The notes under the pieces were generated by a model. It did not search any database. It worked only from the letters and a program-made list of their open reading frames with translations, and had not been told where the DNA came from. Made by a program: the position numbers and the translations under genes. Shown here piece by piece: positions 1-6,977 of a stretch of 17,660 bases of DNA. Each line of letters starts with the position of its first letter. The first letter of the stretch is position 1. The DNA comes from CAYSIX01 sp964431205 (GTDB lineage Bacteria > Planctomycetota > Phycisphaerae > Phycisphaerales > Phycisphaeraceae): the NCBI GenBank assembly GCA_964431205.1, contig CAYSIX010000069.1, positions 1 through 17,660 on the forward strand. The letters run 5' to 3'.

Positions 1-458
1 GCGACCGCGGCGGATCCCTCGAGCCGCCCACGCTGCACCTGGGACACGACGCGTGCGATGAGTGCCACATGATCATCAGCGACGAGCGGTTCGCCGCCGC
101 GTCGCTCGTGCGCATCGACGGCGTGCTGGAGCCGCGCCGGTTCGACGACATCGGCTGCCTCTTCCGCCACGAGGCCGATCACGCGGAGGAAACCGTCGCC
201 GCGCGCTACGTCAAGGCGTTCGACGACCGCCGCTGGCTCGACGCGGGCGAAGCGGTGTACGTGCGCGGCGAGGGGATCCACTCGCCGATGGCGTTCGGCG
301 TCGCGGCGCTGGGCAGCGTGGCCGACGCCGATCGCGTCGCAGAACAGTTCAACGGTGAGCCGCTTCGTTTCGACACGCTGCGAGCTCAACTGACCCCCGC
401 GCGACCGGGCGAACACGCCGCGAAAGCGCACCACACGGACCACACGCACAACCACTGA
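1..458 (+). CDS. NosL-like copper-binding protein, 3' part only
   Basis: The reading frame is open from base 3 to the TGA at 456-458, so the gene begins before the window. Visible residues 18-27 read CDECHMIISD, the Cys-x-x-Cys-x-Met signature of NosL-family proteins, which bind Cu(I). The rest of the domain (YVKAFDDRRWLDAGEAVYV, then a segment with HSPMAFGVAA) also fits NosL. The C-terminus is His-rich and ends AHHTDHTHNH, a plausible extra metal-binding tail. NosL is known as the copper chaperone of nitrous oxide reductase. Here the next gene, 27 bases downstream on the same strand, is a cytochrome c oxidase subunit, so I infer a copper-supply role for the oxidase rather than for N2O reduction. 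The signal peptide or lipobox would lie outside the window. An ATG at 69 falls inside the conserved motif and is not the true start. Confidence 0.8.
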   Translation, partial: DRGGSLEPPTLHLGHDACDECHMIISDERFAAASLVRIDGVLEPRRFDDIGCLFRHEADHAEETVAARYVKAFDDRRWLDAGEAVYVRGEGIHSPMAFGVAALGSVADADRVAEQFNGEPLRFDTLRAQLTPARPGEHAAKAHHTDHTHNH

Positions 459-485
459 CCGTCCAGATTGAAAGGTCTGTACGAT

Positions 486-1862
486 ATGTCCGCGATCGAA
501 TCCCACGGTGACTACGAGGCGACGAACGCCGCCCCCCATGCCGGCGACGCCGCCCACGACTCGAACCTGGCGCACCACTTCGAGACCCCGGCGCAGCAGT
601 TCGAGTCGGCCAAGCTGGGCATGTGGATCTTCCTCGCCACCGAGGTGCTCATGTTCGGCGGGCTGTTCTGCGCCTACGCCATCTACCGTGCCAGCCATCC
701 CGCGGCGTTCTACGCCGGCGGCGAGCTGCTGAGCACCTCCCACGGCGCGTTCAACACCGTCGTGCTGCTGATCAGCAGCTTCACCATGGCCTGGGCCGTC
801 CGCGCCGCCCAGCTCGACCGCCGCCGCCTGCTCGTGTGCCTGCTTGGGCTGACGTTCCTCGGCGGCGCGACCTTCATGGGCGTCAAGTATGTCGAATACA
901 GGGACAAGTGGGACCACGGCCTGCTCGCGGGGCGCCTCTTCTCGCCCGACGAGCACTACCTGGCCGCGCACTTCGGCCACGACGCGCCGGACGACGAGGA
1001 GGGCGACGAGGCCGCCGCCGCGGCCGACGAAGAGCCCGCCCCCACCGACGAACCGGACGCGCTGGAGGGCAACGTCGCCCGCGGGCGCGTGATCTTCGCC
1101 GGCACCTGCTCCAGTTGCCACGCCGACGACGGCACCGGCCTCGAAGGCCAGGGCGCCGACCTGGTCCACAGCACCTTCGTCGCCGAGAGCTCCGACAAGC
1201 AGTTGCTGCAGTTCCTCAAGGTCGGCCGCCAGCCGTGGGACGCCGACAGCACCATGAATCTGCAGATGCCCGCCCGCGGCGGCAACCCCACGCTCACCAA
1301 CGAGCACATGGTCCACGTCGTCGCTTTCATGCGCGAGCTTCAGGCCCGCGCCGAGAAAGAGGCCGAACTCGCGGCCGCCGACACCGCCGACGCATCCGAC
1401 GGCGACGCCACCAAAGCGACCGCCGACGCCTCCGATCCCGACGCCGCGGCCGATGACGGCGACGAATCCGAACAGGCATGGTCCGCCGAAGACCTCGCCC
1501 TGCTGATCCCGCGCTCGGGCATTCAGCCGGCCGCGACCGGTCCCAGCGGCACCCAGCCGACGTTCCTCGTCGATCCCGCTGCGGTCGATGACCCCGCCCA
1601 CGACGAGCCCTCCCACGCGACCGCCGGCCCGGTCGAGCCCGAGGAGCTGCGTCTGTTCTTCAGCATCTACTTCCTGCTCACCGGGCTGCACGGCATCCAC
1701 GTGCTCGTCGGTATGGCCGTCATCGCCTGGCTCACCCTCGCCGCCCTCCGCGGCCGATTCGGCAGCCGCTTCTTCACCCCCGTCGAGGTCACCGGCCTCT
1801 ACTGGCACCTGGTCGACCTGATCTGGATCTTCCTCTTCCCGTTGCTGTACCTGATCCACTGA
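486..1862 (+). CDS. Cytochrome c oxidase subunit III with inserted cytochrome c domain
   Basis: Subunit III of a heme-copper oxidase in the inner membrane. I start at ATG 486, which has GAAAGG at 470-475 about ten bases ahead; an in-frame TTG at 468 lies upstream of this site. Predicted TM helices: about 46-68, 88-110, 115-137, then 390-415 and 432-455. The subunit III signatures KYVEYRDKWDHG, GLHGIHVLVG and YWHLVDLIWIF are present. Between TM3 and TM4 sit an acidic Ala/Glu linker (about 164-194), a class I cytochrome c domain with heme motif C208-S-S-C211-H212 and likely axial Met261 (in LQMPARGG), and a second Asp/Ala-rich linker (about 290-333). Positive residues (RAAQLDRRR, ALRGRFGSR) lie on the opposite side from the insert, which puts the heme in the periplasm, where c-type maturation occurs. 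At 458 residues it is roughly twice a normal five-helix subunit III. It follows the NosL-like gene, probably in one oxidase operon. Confidence 0.92.
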   Translation: MSAIESHGDYEATNAAPHAGDAAHDSNLAHHFETPAQQFESAKLGMWIFLATEVLMFGGLFCAYAIYRASHPAAFYAGGELLSTSHGAFNTVVLLISSFTMAWAVRAAQLDRRRLLVCLLGLTFLGGATFMGVKYVEYRDKWDHGLLAGRLFSPDEHYLAAHFGHDAPDDEEGDEAAAAADEEPAPTDEPDALEGNVARGRVIFAGTCSSCHADDGTGLEGQGADLVHSTFVAESSDKQLLQFLKVGRQPWDADSTMNLQMPARGGNPTLTNEHMVHVVAFMRELQARAEKEAELAAADTADASDGDATKATADASDPDAAADDGDESEQAWSAEDLALLIPRSGIQPAATGPSGTQPTFLVDPAAVDDPAHDEPSHATAGPVEPEELRLFFSIYFLLTGLHGIHVLVGMAVIAWLTLAALRGRFGSRFFTPVEVTGLYWHLVDLIWIFLFPLLYLIH

Positions 1863-1877
1863 CGGCGACGTTCGAGG

Positions 1878-1904
1878 CACGCTCCGACCCCCGGAGGGAG
1901 CGTG
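1878..1904 (+). terminator. Possible hairpin terminator after coxIII
   Basis: An 8-bp perfect stem, CACGCTCC (1878-1885) with GGAGCGTG (1897-1904), encloses an 11-base loop and starts 15 bases after the CoxIII stop. No T-run follows, so it is not a classical intrinsic terminator; it could act as an mRNA 3' end or pause. The rest of 1905-2083 shows no convincing gene: the ORFs there have no RBS or recognisable domain, and one runs into the tRNA. Confidence 0.4.
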
Positions 1905-2083
1905 AGTCCAGAAATGCGCACGCCCGCACCACCGCGGCAGGTCTTCGGCCCGGCCGGCAGCGTGACACGGGCACGAACACGGCGGGCGACTCTCGGAAAC
2001 ATGTCCGAAAGTCAGAACGTGCGCCCGGCATGGCGATGCAGTCAGACAAGGTCACGATGCCGGAATCGCAGACGCTCGGCGCA

Positions 2084-2115
2084 TCAGAAAACCCCACGCG
2101 TTGTGGGGTTTCTGA
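2084..2115 (-). terminator. Rho-independent terminator of tRNA-Ser
   Basis: The arms at 2084-2097 and 2103-2115 are complementary except for one extra A, with a 5-base loop. Read on the - strand, the stem core CCCCAC/GTGGGG is followed at once by TTTT. It starts 17 bases beyond the tRNA 3' end, the expected place for the end of the lpd-tRNA transcript. The near-perfect symmetry means it could also stop transcripts coming from coxIII on the + strand. Confidence 0.75.
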
Positions 2116-2132
2116 CGCTTGCGATGCGGAAG

Positions 2133-2224
2133 CGGAGAGGGCGGGATTCGAACCCGCGATACAGGGTGATACCCCGTATAACGGTTTAGCAAACCGTCGC
2201 CTTCAGCCACTCGGCCACCTCTCC
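2133..2224 (-). tRNA. tRNA-Ser (anticodon GCU)
   Basis: This 92-nt gene on the - strand folds as a class II tRNA. The acceptor stem is a perfect 7 bp (GGAGAGG with CCTCTCC), and the discriminator is G, as in serine tRNAs. The D-arm is GCCGAGTGGCTGAAGGC. The anticodon arm ACGGT-TTGCTAA-ACCGT gives anticodon GCU at 2188-2190, reading AGC and AGU. A long variable stem (TACGGGG with CCCTGTA) and the T-arm GCGGG-TTCGAAT-CCCGC follow. The CCA end is not encoded; the bases after the discriminator are CT. It lies 106 bases downstream of lpd on the same strand and is followed by an intrinsic terminator. Confidence 0.97.
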
Positions 2225-2330
2225 GGACGGTGCGTCGCTGCGGCGTTGGTGGCATTGTACGCGGATCGGGCGGCCGCTCAACCGCCTCGGCCGATCGGGG
2301 ATGCCACGGCCACGGCCGCGGACGACAAGG

Positions 2331-3803
2331 TCAGAAGTGGATCATGCGGCCCTCGGCGCCGAGGGCGGCTTCGTGGACGGCTTCGCTGAGCGTCGGGTGG
2401 GCGTGGATCGTGGCGATGACCTCCTCGGCGGTGGCCTCGAGGCGCTGGGCCAGGCCGAGCTCGGCGATCAGCTCGGTCACGTGCTCGCCAATCATGTGGC
2501 AGCCGAGGATCTCGCCGTGCTTCTTGCCGGCGAGGATCTTGCAGAACCCGGCGGTCTCGCCGAGGGCCTGGGCCTTGCCGCTGGCCTGGAAGGGGAACTT
2601 GCCGACGGTGTACTCGATGCCCTGCTCCTTGCAGGCGCGTTCGGTCAGCCCGATGGAGGCGACCTGCGGGACGCAGTAGGTGCAGCCGGGGATGGCGTCG
2701 TAGTCGATGGGGGTGGGGTGTTCACCGGCGAGGCGTTCGACGCAGACGATGGCCTCCTCGCTGGCGAGGTGGGCGAGCCACGGCGGGCCGATCACGTCGC
2801 CGACGGCGTAGATGCCCTTGACGCTGGTCTGATACGTCGGGCGGTCCCCATCGCGGTAATCGGTCTTGATGTGGTCCTTGACGGTTTCGAGCTTGAGCGA
2901 GTCGTCGAACAGGCCGTCGTACCGCCCGCGGACGCCGATGGCGACCAGCGCCTTGTCGGCCTCGACGGTACGCGTCTTGTCGCTCCCGCCGTTGCCGTTG
3001 ACCGGTTCGATGGTGGCCTTGATGCCCGAATCGGTCTTCTCGATGTTCGTCGTCTTGTGCGCGACCAGCGTCTCGATGCCCTGTTTCTTGAACGCTTTGG
3101 CGATGTCCTTGGACACGTCGTCGTCCTCGACGGGCAGGAGCCGATCGAGCATCTCGACGACGGTGACCTCGGTGCCGAAGGCTTTGTAGAAGTAGGCGAA
3201 CTCCATGCCGATCGCGCCGGAGCCAACGATCAGCAGCTTCTTCGGCTGGTCCTCGAGGATCATCGCCTCCTTGGAGGAGATGATGCGCTCGCCGTCGAAG
3301 TCGGTCCCGGGCAGGGCGCGGGGCACGGCGCCGGTGGCGATGAGGGTGTGCTTTGACTTGAGCGTCTGCTTCGGCTCGCCCTTGCGGTCGCTGTCTTCGG
3401 GGTCGAAGACGTGCACGACGCCGGGCTTGGCGATGACCGCGTGGCCCTGGACATGGGTGATCTTGTTCTTCTTGAACAGGCCGTGGACGCCGCGGTTGAG
3501 CTGGTCGGCGACGCCGCGGGACCGGCCGATGACCTTGGCCCAGTCGTGGCGGACGTTGTCGGCGAGGATGCCCCAGTTGTCCGCGTCGTGCTTGAGCCGG
3601 CGGTAGAACTCGGCGCCGGCGAGCAGGGCCTTGGTGGGGATGCAGCCCCAGTTGAGGCAGATCCCGCCGAGCCGGTCTTTCTCGACGCAGGCGACGCGCA
3701 TGCCGAGCTGGGCGGCGCGGATGGCGCCGACGTAGCCGCCCGGCCCGCCGCCGATCACCACCAGGTCGAACGTGTTGTCCTCGGACCGCTCCTGCTTGGC
3801 CAT
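2331..3803 (-). CDS. lpdA: Dihydrolipoyl dehydrogenase (E3)
   Basis: Cytoplasmic FAD enzyme that reoxidises dihydrolipoamide with NAD+ in 2-oxo acid dehydrogenase complexes and the glycine cleavage system. The 490 residues are normal for E3. Residues 18-23 are GGGPGG, the FAD-binding loop; C49 and C54 in GGICLNWGCIPTK form the redox disulfide; a second Rossmann motif, GSGAIGMEF, binds NAD; and the C-terminal dimer domain carries catalytic H469 and E474 in HAHPTLSEA. Together these separate it from glutathione and mercuric reductases. The ATG at 3803 has AAGGGAAG a few bases upstream. No E1 or E2 genes are in the window, so which complex it serves cannot be told. It follows the 687-residue secreted protein gene by 72 bases, but a TACAAT element in that gap suggests its own promoter. 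Confidence 0.95.
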   Translation of the reverse strand: MAKQERSEDNTFDLVVIGGGPGGYVGAIRAAQLGMRVACVEKDRLGGICLNWGCIPTKALLAGAEFYRRLKHDADNWGILADNVRHDWAKVIGRSRGVADQLNRGVHGLFKKNKITHVQGHAVIAKPGVVHVFDPEDSDRKGEPKQTLKSKHTLIATGAVPRALPGTDFDGERIISSKEAMILEDQPKKLLIVGSGAIGMEFAYFYKAFGTEVTVVEMLDRLLPVEDDDVSKDIAKAFKKQGIETLVAHKTTNIEKTDSGIKATIEPVNGNGGSDKTRTVEADKALVAIGVRGRYDGLFDDSLKLETVKDHIKTDYRDGDRPTYQTSVKGIYAVGDVIGPPWLAHLASEEAIVCVERLAGEHPTPIDYDAIPGCTYCVPQVASIGLTERACKEQGIEYTVGKFPFQASGKAQALGETAGFCKILAGKKHGEILGCHMIGEHVTELIAELGLAQRLEATAEEVIATIHAHPTLSEAVHEAALGAEGRMIHF

Positions 3804-3838
3804 GCCGCTTCCCTTGATCCGGTGTCGAGACCGGCGGG

Positions 3839-3844
3839 ATTGTA
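3839..3844 (-). promoter_or_regulatory. Candidate -10 box of lpdA
   Basis: On the - strand the hexamer TACAAT matches the sigma-70 -10 consensus at five of six positions, in the context GCTACAATCCCG, 35 bases upstream of the lpdA ATG. No good -35 is visible. A very similar context, GGTAGAATCCCG, occurs upstream of the FG-GAP gene (9319-9324), which raises the chance that both are real. Confidence 0.4.
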
Positions 3845-3875
3845 GCGGACGCGGCCAGGCCGTGGCCGGGGCGGC

Positions 3876-5939
3876 TTACTCCGCCGGGGTGAGCTGGAGG
3901 GCGTTCTCCAAGACCAGGCCGTGGTCGGTGACGTAGCCCTGCCCGATGCCGACGCCGAACATGCCGTCCATCTCCTCGCGGGTCGGCAGCACGTCGAGCC
4001 AGGTGTCCGCTTGCTCGCGATTCTCCGCGGGCACGGCCGTGTCGAACACGGCCGAGACCATGTCGATCGTGCCGAGGATCTGCTGGTTGAGGTTGCTGAT
4101 CTGAAACAGGAGCCCGTCGCGGAGGTTGATCAGCGCGGCGCCTTCACGGAAGAGGTCGGACTGGCGGAGCTGCGCGGCGCCCTGGCCGGGGCTGCGGAGC
4201 ATGGCCAGCGTCTGCTCGGTCACGCCCTGGCCGAATGACAGCGAGAGGAATCCCTTGCCCAGGAACAGCCCGACGGGCATCGTGTCCTCCTCGACGCGCC
4301 AGCCCGCGAAGCCCTGCTCCTCGCTGTACTTCATCGCGCCCTGGGACATGCCGGCGAACCCGCCGAGCGCCTGCATCACCCGCTGCCAGATGCCCTCGTC
4401 GCCGACGGCGGCCACGTAGCTGAAGCGGTTCTGCGGCACGGGCTGGGTTTTCGTCGGCCACTGGCCGGTCTGTTCGTTGAACGGCTGCTCGAAGTCGGGC
4501 ATCTCGACCTCGACGAGCCGCGGCTGGTACGTCAAAAACCGGTGTTCGTGCCCCAGCGACGCCAGCACGGCCGACAGCTCCGTCTGCGTCCAGCCCATCA
4601 CCGCGCCCTCGGCCATCTGGAAGCCCTGCTCGGCCTGCTGGCCGAACTCGTCGAGCACCAGTCGCTTGATGTGGGCGTAGGCGGCGGCCAGGTCGAAGCT
4701 CAGGTGCGAGTAATCGCCCACGTCGGCGGCGACCCACGCCGGCGGCTCGGGCGACATCGTCGGCTGATCCAGCAGCTCCAGCAGCCCACGCCGCGGCGCG
4801 GGCGATTCGACAAAGATCCCGCCGCGCATCACGTGCCCGTCCAGGCCGTAGCGGATCGCGATCGTGCCCAGTCCATCGAGGCCCAACATCCGCAACACCC
4901 GTTGGACCTCGGCCGACCCCTCCGCCGCGTCGCGCCGCGCCGACTCGTCCACCAGCTCACGCACGCGCGGGAAGTCAAACAGCAGCTCAAACATCGGCAC
5001 GCCCGTCGGCAGCGCATCCCGCAGGCCGGCCACGCCGAGCATCCGCCCCGCGAACGCCCCGTCCTCACCGCCCTGGCCGGCTACGAACCGCCCGAACAGC
5101 TCCGTCAACGCCTCCACGTGCGTCACCTCGTCCCAGTCGATCTCGGTCCGGCCCTCGGCCAGCATCTGGCGCACTCGCTCGGCCGACTGCGGCCCGCCCA
5201 CCGCCGCCAGCACCCGACCTCCCATCCGCGTCAGCAGCACGTTCGTCCGATCCACCTCGACCGTCTGCGCCTCCTCCGCCTGCTTGCGCTGGGATTCCCA
5301 GTGGGCGTCCATCTCCTCCTGCGACATGTTCTGCCAGTCCTCGGGCATGTCCCAGGTCATCTCCCGATCGGGCCCGAACTGCGGCGTGCTGTAGTGACTG
5401 ACCCGGTGACCGGCCAGCTCGAAGTCGGTCCGCCGCGCGCCCGCCATTTCCTCGCGCCGGTCCTCGAACGAACGCTCGATCGCGGTCATCAGCCGCCCGG
5501 CCAGCTCCGGCTCATAGTCGGCCCAGGCGAGCACGAAGAACAGCGGCGCCTCGCGCGACGGATCGGCGGTGAAGACCGGCACGACCGCCAGGCCCTGCGG
5601 GCCGTCGAACAGCCGCGGCAGGTCCTCTTCGCTCAGCCCGTAACGGTTCAGCTCGCGCTGGAAGCTGTCCCACTCCTCGCCGGCCTGCTCGACCAGCAGC
5701 CGCCGGATACGCTCGAACCGCTCGTCCGAGAACGCTACGGCGCCGAGCCTGGTGCGCTGCCGCAGCGTCTGGGCGAACGCGCGCGGCTGAGGCACACGAA
5801 GGGCGAGCATGGTTTCGGCGGGCAGGGCGTGCCAGGCGGGCTTCTGCGGGGTGGCGTCCTGCGCGGTCACGGGCGCGGTGACCAGCAGCAGGGCGCTGGC
5901 CGCGGCGGCGAGGGGAAGCGTCAGTCGGTGACGGGGCAT
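3876..5939 (-). CDS. Large secreted protein of unknown function
   Basis: I do not recognise a named family with confidence. The ATG at 5939 is chosen because AAGGAA lies six bases ahead; an upstream in-frame TTG (5978) has no such site. The 687-residue product begins with a clear signal peptide: MPRHR, a hydrophobic stretch to about residue 24, and an Ala-x-Ala type site before QDATP (cleavage after about A26). No further transmembrane segment is evident, so it should be periplasmic or outer-surface. The N-terminal part (LPAETMLALRVPQPRAFAQ) resembles the start of large DUF3352-like proteins that I associate with planctomycetes, but this link is weak. A Met/Glu/Gln-rich stretch (MPEDWQNMSQEEMDAHWESQ) lies near residues 200-220. 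It starts 57 bases after the protease gene stop, so the two are probably co-transcribed. Confidence 0.8.
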   Translation of the reverse strand: MPRHRLTLPLAAAASALLLVTAPVTAQDATPQKPAWHALPAETMLALRVPQPRAFAQTLRQRTRLGAVAFSDERFERIRRLLVEQAGEEWDSFQRELNRYGLSEEDLPRLFDGPQGLAVVPVFTADPSREAPLFFVLAWADYEPELAGRLMTAIERSFEDRREEMAGARRTDFELAGHRVSHYSTPQFGPDREMTWDMPEDWQNMSQEEMDAHWESQRKQAEEAQTVEVDRTNVLLTRMGGRVLAAVGGPQSAERVRQMLAEGRTEIDWDEVTHVEALTELFGRFVAGQGGEDGAFAGRMLGVAGLRDALPTGVPMFELLFDFPRVRELVDESARRDAAEGSAEVQRVLRMLGLDGLGTIAIRYGLDGHVMRGGIFVESPAPRRGLLELLDQPTMSPEPPAWVAADVGDYSHLSFDLAAAYAHIKRLVLDEFGQQAEQGFQMAEGAVMGWTQTELSAVLASLGHEHRFLTYQPRLVEVEMPDFEQPFNEQTGQWPTKTQPVPQNRFSYVAAVGDEGIWQRVMQALGGFAGMSQGAMKYSEEQGFAGWRVEEDTMPVGLFLGKGFLSLSFGQGVTEQTLAMLRSPGQGAAQLRQSDLFREGAALINLRDGLLFQISNLNQQILGTIDMVSAVFDTAVPAENREQADTWLDVLPTREEMDGMFGVGIGQGYVTDHGLVLENALQLTPAE

Positions 5940-5996
5940 AACGGGTTCCTTGAATGCGAGTCGTCGGTTGTGGTTCAAGTCGTCGCGGCCGGGGGA

Positions 5997-6977
5997 TCAT
6001 GAATCATCGTCTTTGTCGGCCGGTTTCCAGGGCGGGTCCAGATACTTCACGCCGTTCTGCGGCTGGGAGGGGTCGTAGAGGAACGCGTCGCGGTATCGGA
6101 GGAAGTCGAGCAGGTCGCTGACGGGGATGCCGAAGGCCAGGCCGTCGAAGAACGTGGCCCCGGCGCAGACGACGCCGACGACCTCGCCGCGGGCGTTGAA
6201 CAGGGGCCCGCCGCTGTTGCCGGGGTTGATCGCGGCGTCGGTCTGGATCAGGCGCAGGTGCCCCAGCGTGCGGGTGGTGGAGCTGACGATGCCCTGGGTG
6301 ACCGAGCGCTCCATGCCCAGCGGGTTGCCGATGGCGAAGATCATGTCGCCGACCTTGACCTCGCCGTCGGAGGCGAGCACGACCGGGGTGGGGGACCAGC
6401 CCTGGGCCTCGTCGGGATCGATCCGCAGCAGCGCCAGGTCACGCAGGGGGTTGATCGCCAGGATCCGCACGCGCTTGAGCTCCTGCCGCTCGTAGCCCTG
6501 GTCGGTGCGCTTGAACACGGCGATCGAGACTTTGGTTTCCTCTTCGATGACGTGATAGTTGGTGATCAGGTGGCCGGCGTCGCTGATGACGAAGCCGCTG
6601 CCGAGCCCGCGGGGCGTGCGGACGAGGACGACGGCGTCGCCGTACCGCTCGACGAGCGTCTGCACCGGCGCGGGCCGGAGCCTGCCGACGCGGTAGATCT
6701 CGCCGCCGTCGCCGCCCTCGGCGGCCTCAGCGCCCGCCTCGGGGTAGCGGATCCCCAGGATGCGCGCCTTGGGGATGCGCAGGACCTCGAAGCCCAGGTC
6801 GATGACCGCGCCGTCGTCGTTCTCGCGCAGCAGCAGGCCCGTGATCGTGGCGCCGTCGGCGAGGGTGACCTCGGCGACGCGCGGGGCCGCGTCCGGCTCG
6901 TCGGCGCGTAACGGCGACACGAAACAAACGGATAGCGCCAGACAGGTCACGAGTCGTTTCCAGGCGAGTCGTCTCAC
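5997..6977 (-). CDS. Secreted trypsin-like serine protease, Deg/HtrA type without PDZ
   Basis: S1C-type protease of the cell envelope. The start is GTG at 6977, overlapping the TGA of the FG-GAP gene by four bases (GTGA) with GGGAGGAAAC just upstream, which implies translational coupling. The 326-residue product has a signal peptide (RRLAWKRL, a hydrophobic core, LRA|DEP). Residues about 35-80 form a small beta domain (TLADGATITGLLLRE to RIPKARILGIRY), possibly Sm-like or SH3-like. The protease domain follows, with the catalytic triad H142 (TNYHVIEE), D180 (NPLRDLALL) and S255 (NPGNSGGPL). Only about 40 residues follow the protease core, too few for a PDZ domain, so the regulation and oligomer contacts typical of DegP are lacking. 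An alternative start further upstream at 7064 would give a Pro/Arg-rich, non-signal N-terminus and is unlikely. Confidence 0.88.
   Translation of the reverse strand: MRRLAWKRLVTCLALSVCFVSPLRADEPDAAPRVAEVTLADGATITGLLLRENDDGAVIDLGFEVLRIPKARILGIRYPEAGAEAAEGGDGGEIYRVGRLRPAPVQTLVERYGDAVVLVRTPRGLGSGFVISDAGHLITNYHVIEEETKVSIAVFKRTDQGYERQELKRVRILAINPLRDLALLRIDPDEAQGWSPTPVVLASDGEVKVGDMIFAIGNPLGMERSVTQGIVSSTTRTLGHLRLIQTDAAINPGNSGGPLFNARGEVVGVVCAGATFFDGLAFGIPVSDLLDFLRYRDAFLYDPSQPQNGVKYLDPPWKPADKDDDS

Noticed and set aside
2084..2224. tRNA-Ser as an attachment site of an integrated element
   Set aside because: No integrase and no duplicated tRNA 3' end were seen in the window; the flanking hairpin is well explained as a terminator.
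1902..2389. Two + strand ORFs running into or through the tRNA region (1902-2189 and 2030-2389)
   Set aside because: They read through the antisense of tRNA-Ser; the peptides RDSNPRY and RAGFEPAIQ are familiar artefacts of translating a tRNA T-arm.
2301..3356. 351-codon + strand ORF opposite lpdA
   Set aside because: A shadow of lpdA in G/C-rich DNA; Asp/Gly/Val-rich with no domain, while the other strand has full E3 motifs.
4542..6002. 486-codon + strand ORF opposite the large secreted protein gene
   Set aside because: His/Arg/Gln-rich composition typical of antisense frames; no RBS and no domain. The opposite frame has a signal peptide and RBS.
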